This document shows, in pieces, positions 15,777 to 20,741 of a stretch of 20,741 bases of DNA. The translations under genes were made by a program, and so were the position numbers. This DNA is from Flammeovirgaceae bacterium UBA976. GTDB lineage: Bacteria > Bacteroidota > Bacteroidia > Cytophagales > Cyclobacteriaceae. Position 1 is the first letter of the stretch. The number at the start of each line of letters is the position of its first letter. Below the pieces are notes generated by a model. The model was given only the letters and a program-made list of their open reading frames with translations, made no database searches and was not told the origin of the DNA. Location: the NCBI GenBank assembly GCA_002292365.1, contig DBBU01000009.1, positions 1 to 20,741 on the forward strand, written 5' to 3'.

Positions 15777-16583
15777 ATGTCTATCACAGAGTCATCTTCT
15801 CACTATCAAGATTTAGAAAAACTAGCTTTAAGCGAGGTACTGGAAGGGATCAATAAAGAAGATCAAAAAGTAGCGTTGGCTGTATCCAAAAAATTGGATC
15901 AGATTGAATCCCTCATCGAGCAGATCGTTGTCAGGATGAAGTCAGGAGGTCGAATCTTTTATATAGGTGCCGGGACCAGTGGTCGTTTGGGCATCTTAGA
16001 CGCTTCAGAATGTCCACCCACCTTCGGTGTGGGCCATGATGTGGTAATTGGCATCATTGCAGGAGGTGATGGCGCCATTAGAAAAGCGGTAGAGTTCGCT
16101 GAGGATGATGATAAGCAAGCCTGGAAGGACCTGAGCGACTACCATCTGACGGCTCAAGATAGTTTGATTGGACTGGCTGCTTCGGGTACGACGCCCTATG
16201 TATTAGGATGTGTGCGAGAGGGCAAAAAACAAGGATTATTGACAGGATGTATCGTTTGTAATCCAGACAGTGCGCTTGCCCAGACTGTGGAATTTCCTGT
16301 TGAGATCGTCTTGGGCCCTGAATATGTCACTGGTAGCACCCGGATGAAGGCAGGCACTGCGCAGAAGTTGGTACTCAATATGATCAGTACCGCAGTGATG
16401 ATTCAGTTGGGTAGGGTAAAAGGTAATAAAATGATAGACATGCAATTGAGCAATGACAAGTTGATAGATCGAGGTATCAAAATGATTGTCATGGAGACCG
16501 GCCTTGATCGTGTATCAGCAGCCGCACTTCTGAACACCCATGGTTCAGTGCGCGAGGCCATAGATAATTACAATAAAAGTTGA
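15777..16583 (+). CDS. murQ: N-acetylmuramic acid 6-phosphate etherase
   Basis: Cleaves the D-lactyl ether of MurNAc-6-phosphate to GlcNAc-6-phosphate and lactate in peptidoglycan recycling. 268 residues, slightly short but complete: a SIS domain with GRIFYIGAGTSGRLGILDASECPPTFG (58-84), GLAASGTTPYVLG, and EYVTGSTRMKAGTAQKLVLNM, ending in LLNTHGSVREAI. Glu78 (SEC) and Glu109 (FAED) correspond to the two catalytic glutamates known for the E. coli enzyme (Glu83, Glu114). ATG start at 15777, 13 bases after the kinase, so the two form a unit: kinase gives MurNAc-6-P, MurQ converts it. Confidence 0.96.
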   Translation: MSITESSSHYQDLEKLALSEVLEGINKEDQKVALAVSKKLDQIESLIEQIVVRMKSGGRIFYIGAGTSGRLGILDASECPPTFGVGHDVVIGIIAGGDGAIRKAVEFAEDDDKQAWKDLSDYHLTAQDSLIGLAASGTTPYVLGCVREGKKQGLLTGCIVCNPDSALAQTVEFPVEIVLGPEYVTGSTRMKAGTAQKLVLNMISTAVMIQLGRVKGNKMIDMQLSNDKLIDRGIKMIVMETGLDRVSAAALLNTHGSVREAIDNYNKS

Positions 16584-16607
16584 ATATACAATTGATGTTG
16601 ACATAAA

Positions 16608-17177
16608 ATGCATCAGATAGAACCTTTTTACAATTGGCTCAAGTACTATGATGCGAGTACAGACGGTCGTTCACCATTCTCAGGAAAAACCTATAATTAT
16701 GATATCTATTCAGAGAAAATATACGGCTACTACATAGACCCGGCTTGGGATTATTTTGGCTCCGAAACGCTTTATGTCAAAATACTCTTCAGTGATTATG
16801 GGGAAGGCTACAGTGTACTAGAGTTTATTGGAGAATGGAATGATACAATCAATAATGACATCATGCTGCTCAAAAGAAATATTATTGAAGTGCTACAAGC
16901 CGAGGGAATTAATAAATTCATATTAATTGGAGAAAATGTGCTGAACTTCCATGGCAGTGATGACAGTTATTATGAGGAATGGTTCGAAGAAGTCGAAGAG
17001 GGCTGGATTGCATGTGTGAGTTTTCCTGTTTTTTTGCGGGAAGAAATGGCAAAGTACAACTTAGATACTTATCTGAACATGGGGGGTACGTTGGAAATCG
17101 AAAAATGGCGCACCTTAACGCCGAGTGCTTTTTATCTATTGATTTCGGGTTTGATCAGCAGGAGATTATCCATCTAA
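16608..17177 (+). CDS. Unknown conserved-looking acidic protein
   Basis: 189 residues, soluble, rich in aromatic and acidic residues. Notable segments are DYGEGYSVLEFIGEWNDTIN (about 64-83), a strand KFILIGENVLNFHG and the very acidic YYEEWFEEVEEGW (about 124-136), then LTPSAFYLLISGLISRRL at the end. The mixed alpha-beta order and absence of signal peptide suggest a cytoplasmic globular protein. I believe similar proteins occur in other Bacteroidota, but I cannot name a family or function. It starts 24 bases after murQ, so may be co-transcribed, and its last 12 bases overlap the end of the convergent SprT-like gene. Confidence 0.8.
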   Translation: MHQIEPFYNWLKYYDASTDGRSPFSGKTYNYDIYSEKIYGYYIDPAWDYFGSETLYVKILFSDYGEGYSVLEFIGEWNDTINNDIMLLKRNIIEVLQAEGINKFILIGENVLNFHGSDDSYYEEWFEEVEEGWIACVSFPVFLREEMAKYNLDTYLNMGGTLEIEKWRTLTPSAFYLLISGLISRRLSI

Positions 17178-17786
17178 AGGTGAGATTTTCGTGACTGCTG
17201 CGATCTGAGCGATAAGGTATTTTCTGTCGCTATTGATTTGAAGGCAAAGAACACGGGTTCTTTTTAGCTCAAGATATTGATAACAAGTTTTATTGAATAA
17301 GAATTGATCCCCAACCTGGAGTGTTTTGAGAAGGCAGGTATCATCGGGGTGGTCATACTGCTTCAGCAAGGCATATAGATTTGGATCCGAGCAACTCGAA
17401 GCTTTGGGACTGCGCAGGTAATGAGCTAATTTTTTGAGGAGTAGTTCAGGAAAAACTTGTGGATTGAGCACGGGTAATGAAACTATTTTGAAGGTATTTT
17501 TCCATTCTTCACCGTGAGGATTTACTTGATTTCTATGTTTTTGATAAGTGATCAGGTGCGCGACTTCATGCAAATAGGTAATCAGGAAGGCATAATGGTT
17601 CAGGTCATTATTAATGGTGATAACATGCTTTTGATGAGTGGGTTCAAAACGATAATCCCCAAACTTTGTGCGTCTGCTTTTTTTGATTTTAAATTCAAAT
17701 CCATATTGTTGATATAGTGCCAAGCAATAATTAGCCGCTTCTAGGGGTACAAAACGCTTAAAAACACTTAAATAATCTTTTTTCAA
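17166..17786 (-). CDS. SprT-like zinc metallopeptidase domain protein
   Basis: 206 residues. The zinc site is HEVAH (His73, Glu74, His77) in FLITYLHEVAHLITY, with a third ligand probably His91 in NPHGEEWKNTF, the pattern of the SprT/Spartan-like family. The C-terminal part (about 160-206, VGDQFLFNKTCYQYLELKRTRVLCLQI) looks like a small beta domain in place of a zinc ribbon. Eukaryotic Spartan degrades DNA-protein crosslinks; the bacterial substrates are not known. The likely start is a TTG at 17784-17786, since no ATG or GTG lies near and KKDYLSVFKRFVPLEAANYC reads as a natural N-terminus. It stands alone on this strand. Confidence 0.9.
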   Translation of the reverse strand: MKKDYLSVFKRFVPLEAANYCLALYQQYGFEFKIKKSRRTKFGDYRFEPTHQKHVITINNDLNHYAFLITYLHEVAHLITYQKHRNQVNPHGEEWKNTFKIVSLPVLNPQVFPELLLKKLAHYLRSPKASSCSDPNLYALLKQYDHPDDTCLLKTLQVGDQFLFNKTCYQYLELKRTRVLCLQINSDRKYLIAQIAAVTKISPLDG

Positions 17787-18239
17787 TGAATGGGCTTTTT
17801 TTTAATCTATCAAAGCTCTAATTTAAGTTGCGGTCGGTCAAAATAATAGTCAAATGATAAAGAAAAATTAATCGTTGATATGGCGTTTCATTTATTATTT
17901 TTTTACGAGTTTGATGGAGTAGTTTTTTGATAGTTATCAATGTTTTCTATAAGGTATCTTAACCCTTTGATGGGAAGCTACAATGAGGGGGGTAAAGCCT
18001 TTGGTGAATTATTCTCAGCCTTCGGATGAGAATAATTCACCAAAGATAGATGTTGCGCTCATTTGAAATTGGGTGCCAATATGATACACGTAATATTTCT
18101 TGGAATTATACATAATATCTTTTTTTTAATGTGTATAGGAATAAAATAACTACTTACATTATGAAATACACCTTTCGATAAGCATTCTTTATTGAAATTA
18201 TAGTGTCAAGGGTGTTTTGCTTCTCAACCCAAAGGAGGA
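17787..18239. other. 453-bp gene-free region
   Basis: The only long stretch without a convincing gene, AT-rich, between the start side of the SprT-like gene and the end of der. It contains the hairpin at 17999-18045. The longest ATG frames seen are very short, for example 17970-18029 (19 residues, overlapping the hairpin), and none looks coding. The side next to 17786 must hold the SprT-like gene's promoter, which I cannot pinpoint. An AAAGGAGGAT string at 18230-18239 is followed by no start codon. Confidence 0.7.
17999..18045. repeat. Perfect 19-bp inverted repeat (long hairpin)
   Basis: Arms 17999-18017 and 18027-18045 are exact reverse complements (CTTTGGTGAATTATTCTCA and its complement) around the 9-base loop GCCTTCGGA, which can itself pair CC with GG. 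No T-run follows on either strand, so it is not a standard intrinsic terminator. It lies about 195 bp beyond the der stop and 210 bp upstream of the SprT-like start. It could be a processed RNA end, a binding site for a dimeric protein, or a remnant of a small mobile repeat. Confidence 0.9.
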
Positions 18240-19547
18240 TCATTTCATTCTAAAAACTACTTTAATGGGGATACCTTCGAAATCAAAGTGACTTCTGATC
18301 TTATTGATTAAAAAGCGTTCATAAGATTCACTTATTTCTTTTGGATAACTACAGAAAAAAGCGAAGACCACAGATTGGGTCGGCAATTGGGTGATATATT
18401 TGATCCCTACGTTCTTTCCTCTGATGGCGGGAGGTGGATTCCTTTCAATTTCCTTCAATATAATTTCGTTGAGCTTTGAAGTAGGAATTTTAGTGGTTTT
18501 ATTTTCGTAAATAGCCAAGGATTTTTCAATGACCTTGAAAATACGCTGTTTTTCGATCACACTTGTAAAAATGATGGGCACGTAAGACAGCGGACCGAGT
18601 TTGATTTTAATCTCTTGCTCTAATTTTACCGAAGTATTCGTTTCTTTGTTCACCAAATCCCATTTGTTCATCATGATTACGCCGCCTTTTTTATATTTAT
18701 TGACCAAGGCGATAATACTCATATCTTGTGCTTCCAATCCTCGTTCGGCATCAATCATGACGATACAGACATCACTGTCCTGAAGGGCTTGAATGGCCCT
18801 TAGCACTGAATAAAACTCAATGTCTTCTTTGACCTTGGCTTTTTTTCGGATACCTGCCGTGTCGGTCAATATAAAGTCTTTACCAAACAAGGTATACCGC
18901 GTGTTGATGGCATCTCTCGTGGTGCCGGGTATGTCAGTGACGATGGTGCGCTCTTCTCCTAGCAAAGCATTGATAAAAGAAGATTTACCCGCATTGGGCC
19001 GGCCCAGAATGGCTATCTTAGGGAGTCCACTGTCGGATTCTTTCTCCTCTTCGTCAAGTTCTTTGACTACTTCATCTAGTAAATCTCCGGTGCCCCAGCC
19101 GCTGGAGGAAGCGACAGGAAATAACCTATCGGTTAAACCTAATGAATAAAACTCGGTGGTATCATCAATTCTTTTCTGATTGTCTGCCTTATTGGTCACT
19201 AAAAATAGGGGTTTGTTGACTTCCCTTAATATCTGGGCAAACTCCTCATCCAAACCATGCAATCCCGTATGGCAGTCGACCATAAATAAAATGACACTGG
19301 CCTCCGACAAGGCTTGTTGGACTTGTGCACGGATGGCTCCTTCAAAGATGTCGGTAGATCCTTTCACATAACCACCGGTATCAATAACGGTAAATTTTTT
19401 ACCATTCCATTCGCAAACTCCATAATGTCGATCTCGGGTCACGCCAGACTCATCGTCCATGATGGCTTGTTTTCTTTCGATCAAACGATTGAACAGGGTA
19501 GATTTACCTACATTGGGCCTGCCTACTATTGCTACTATGTTCGCCAT
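18240..19547 (-). CDS. der: Ribosome biogenesis GTPase Der (EngA)
   Basis: 435 residues with two tandem GTPase domains and a C-terminal KH-like domain, the defining Der layout. First domain: GRPNVGKS (9-16), DTGGY, TNKAD. Second domain: GRPNAGKS (182-189), DTAGIRKKAKV, MNKWD. The tail GKNVGIKYITQLPTQSVVFAFF and FEGIPIKVVFRMK is typical. Der binds and helps assemble the 50S subunit and is essential in studied bacteria. ATG start. It follows era on the same strand with a 29-bp gap, so both should share the promoter before era. Confidence 0.97.
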   Translation of the reverse strand: MANIVAIVGRPNVGKSTLFNRLIERKQAIMDDESGVTRDRHYGVCEWNGKKFTVIDTGGYVKGSTDIFEGAIRAQVQQALSEASVILFMVDCHTGLHGLDEEFAQILREVNKPLFLVTNKADNQKRIDDTTEFYSLGLTDRLFPVASSSGWGTGDLLDEVVKELDEEEKESDSGLPKIAILGRPNAGKSSFINALLGEERTIVTDIPGTTRDAINTRYTLFGKDFILTDTAGIRKKAKVKEDIEFYSVLRAIQALQDSDVCIVMIDAERGLEAQDMSIIALVNKYKKGGVIMMNKWDLVNKETNTSVKLEQEIKIKLGPLSYVPIIFTSVIEKQRIFKVIEKSLAIYENKTTKIPTSKLNEIILKEIERNPPPAIRGKNVGIKYITQLPTQSVVFAFFCSYPKEISESYERFLINKIRSHFDFEGIPIKVVFRMK

Positions 19548-19576
19548 GTATTTTAGTTAATGAGTGGTTGCAACCT

Positions 19577-20470
19577 TCAATGCTGATAACCAAACTTCTT
19601 TAAAGATTTTTCTTTTTTACGCCAGTCTTTTTCGACTTTTACGTAAGTTTCTAAATGGACTTTTTTCTCGAAAAACTTCTCGAGGTCTTCTCGAGATTCA
19701 ATCCCTACTTTTTTGAGACTGTCGCCACTTTTGCCAATGATGATTCCTTTTTGACTGTCGCGCTCCACATAGATGATGGCTCGGATGCGCAAGATATCTT
19801 CGGCTTCCTTGAATTCTTCTATCTCTACCTCACAGCTGTAGGGAACTTCTTTTTTATAGTTCAAGAAAATTTTTTCTCTGATGATCTCAGAGGTGACAAA
19901 CCGCTCGGATTTATCGGTGATCTGATCTTGAGGAAAATAGGGAGGGTGGTGAGGCAAAGCGGACTTGATGGCTTCATAGAGTTCATCGATGTTTTCTTTC
20001 TCTAAGGCCGAAATTGGAAAGACCTGCGCCGTTGGAAATATTTCTTGCCAGTAATCCACTTTGTCTTTCACTTGCGATCCTTTTGCTTGATCTATCTTAT
20101 TGATGATCACAAATTTAGCGGCCTGGTTCTCAAAGATATGTTTAATATTCACATTGTCATCATACTTCTCGCCGAGCTCTACCATGTACAAGATCAAATC
20201 AGCATCTTCCAAGGACGCTTTTACAAATCGCATCATGCTTTCTTGGAGTTTATATTGCGGATCAATGACCCCAGGGGTATCACTGAAGATCATTTGACAA
20301 TCTGGTGTCGAAAGAATCCCAAAAATACGATGTCGAGTCGTCTGGGCCTTTGAGGTCATGATCGAAAGGCGTTCTCCTACCAAGGCATTCATCAAAGTTG
20401 ATTTACCCACGTTGGGTTTACCTAAAATACTGACAAATCCTGCTTTAAAGGCTGTTTTATCTTGGTTCAT
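19577..20470 (-). CDS. era: GTPase Era
   Basis: Binds the 3' end region of 16S rRNA during 30S maturation. 297 residues from the ATG at 20468-20470 (MNQDKTAFKAGFVSILGKPN). The frame continues upstream to a TTG at 20509, but that codon is part of the likely promoter box, so the ATG is preferred. G motifs: GKPNVGKS (17-24), DTPG (64-67), NKID (124-127), and SALEKEN. The C-terminal KH domain carries GIIIGKSGDSLKKVG (242-256) and KVEKDWRKKEKSLKKFGY. First gene of an era-der unit, a fitting pair since both act on ribosome assembly. Confidence 0.97.
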   Translation of the reverse strand: MNQDKTAFKAGFVSILGKPNVGKSTLMNALVGERLSIMTSKAQTTRHRIFGILSTPDCQMIFSDTPGVIDPQYKLQESMMRFVKASLEDADLILYMVELGEKYDDNVNIKHIFENQAAKFVIINKIDQAKGSQVKDKVDYWQEIFPTAQVFPISALEKENIDELYEAIKSALPHHPPYFPQDQITDKSERFVTSEIIREKIFLNYKKEVPYSCEVEIEEFKEAEDILRIRAIIYVERDSQKGIIIGKSGDSLKKVGIESREDLEKFFEKKVHLETYVKVEKDWRKKEKSLKKFGYQH

Positions 20471-20506
20471 GTGATGCACTGCGTAATATTTCTTTGTGTG
20501 ATTCTG

Positions 20507-20514
20507 CAAAGATA
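20507..20514 (-). promoter_or_regulatory. Probable -7 promoter box of era-der
   Basis: On the minus strand TATCTTTG fits the Bacteroidota -7 consensus TAnnTTTG exactly and sits 36 bases before the era ATG. No convincing TTG-type -33 box is found 19-20 bases upstream, so the call rests on one element and position. Confidence 0.5.
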
Positions 20515-20680
20515 CTTTTTATTGTCCCATAGAATAGTCATTGATAATTGATTTTTCATCTATCAGTAATAGTAAACAGAGTAGGGTATCTTTTGGAGTG
20601 ATCTGGAAATGTCTGAATGGGGGTCATCTGGGCATAACTCTCATTATTCATGATATTAAATATAAATACTGAGTTACCTC

Positions 20681-20710
20681 TTGTTTATTGAAAATAGCTT
20701 ACTACTTTTG
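20681..20710 (+). promoter_or_regulatory. Promoter of the tRNA-fMet gene
   Basis: TTG (20681-20683), a 19-base spacer, then TACTTTTG (20703-20710), an exact match to the Bacteroidota -33/-7 pattern. Only 9 bases separate it from the first tRNA base, so the primary transcript has a very short leader. Confidence 0.7.
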
Positions 20711-20719
20711 TATACAAAT

Positions 20720-20741
20720 CGCGGGATGGAGCAGTTGGTAG
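20720..20741 (+). tRNA. Initiator tRNA-Met (fMet), 5' part only
   Basis: The last 22 bases, CGCGGGATGGAGCAGTTGGT plus AG, are the start of a tRNA cut by the window edge. With C20720 as position 1, T8, G10-A11-G12-C13, A14, G18-G19 and A21 all fall in their standard places. A C at position 1 (unpaired with A72) and A11 in the D stem are hallmarks of bacterial initiator tRNA. The anticodon is not in the window, so identity rests on these features. Confidence 0.75.

Larger units (their letters stand above)
20471..20719. other. 249-bp intergenic region between era and tRNA
   Basis: Divergent spacer containing the era promoter box at one end and the tRNA promoter at the other. No open frame or hairpin of note is seen in between. 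Confidence 0.6.

Noticed and set aside
17934..17960. Ordered blocks TTATCAATG, TTCTAT and GTATCTT that also occur on the minus strand before era (20509-20547).
   Set aside because: The spacing between blocks differs strongly (2 and 3 bases versus 4 and 13), so common origin or common regulation is not supported.
17970..18029. A 19-codon frame (ATG to TGA) overlapping the long hairpin, possibly a leader peptide.
   Set aside because: No gene lies downstream on the same strand, there is no regulatory codon run, and the length is well within chance expectation.
18041..18048. TATCTTTG on the minus strand, an exact -7 box match at the hairpin edge.
   Set aside because: No -33 element at a proper distance and no gene follows; such 8-mers are expected several times by chance in AT-rich DNA of this length.
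18230..18239. AAAGGAGGAT, a strong Shine-Dalgarno-like string on the plus strand.
   Set aside because: No start codon with an open frame follows; it abuts the end of der on the other strand, and genes here do not use such sites.
19655..20005. A 116-codon plus-strand frame opposite era.
   Set aside because: It is the antisense shadow of the era KH domain and has no upstream signal or recognisable domain.

Overview
The window is a gene-dense stretch of a moderately AT-rich bacterial chromosome, almost certainly from the phylum Bacteroidota. The support is a set of families that are largely confined to, or typical of, that phylum (TIGR02757/DUF2400, DUF3822 beside coaD, DUF4296 before another gene, a Bat-type DUF58/VWA cluster, DUF1573), the near absence of Shine-Dalgarno sequences, and promoter elements of the Bacteroidota type (TAnnTTTG). 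A place near Saprospiria/Chitinophagia is a guess from protein character only. I see no phage, insertion sequence, CRISPR array or obvious island; most genes are chromosomal housekeeping.

Layout. 1-2234: possible tail of an upstream gene, a TIGR02757 protein, pyrE (minus strand, UMP synthesis) and a two-part Nudix protein. 2229-4705 (minus): a tight run of a second Nudix hydrolase, an unknown membrane-anchored protein, a DUF3822 protein and coaD (coenzyme A synthesis). 4770-6223: a secreted DUF1573 protein facing a yggS-DUF423 pair. 6341-8332: a secreted protein of unknown function closed by a very strong terminator, then a LysE-type exporter back to back with a DinB-like protein. 8384-11196 (minus): a three-gene Bat-like set (DUF58, membrane protein, BatA-like VWA protein), coupled by 11-bp overlaps, with no MoxR ATPase beside it. 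11242-13952: a DUF4296 lipoprotein and mutS2, overlapping by one base. 14050-14721: a second secreted protein that looks related in architecture to the one at 6341. 14936-17177: a BadF-type amino-sugar kinase and murQ, a likely peptidoglycan amino-sugar recycling pair, then an unknown acidic protein. 17166-17786 (minus): a SprT-like metallopeptidase. 17787-18239 is the only long gene-free stretch and holds a perfect 19-bp hairpin. 18240-20470 (minus): era and der, two ribosome-assembly GTPases in one operon. The window ends inside an initiator tRNA gene with a recognisable promoter.

Several gene starts were placed downstream of the longest open frame (lysE-type gene, era, kinase, BatD-like protein, DUF423 protein, pseudopilin-like protein) because the longer version ran into a terminator, promoter element or neighbouring gene, or began at a TTG just before an ATG. 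No clearly new multi-gene system is visible. The best candidates for new biology are the two secreted proteins with apparent duplicated alpha-beta halves, the orphan hairpin at 17999-18045, the possible DNA-glycosylase-like motif in the TIGR02757 protein, and the kinase-murQ pair.
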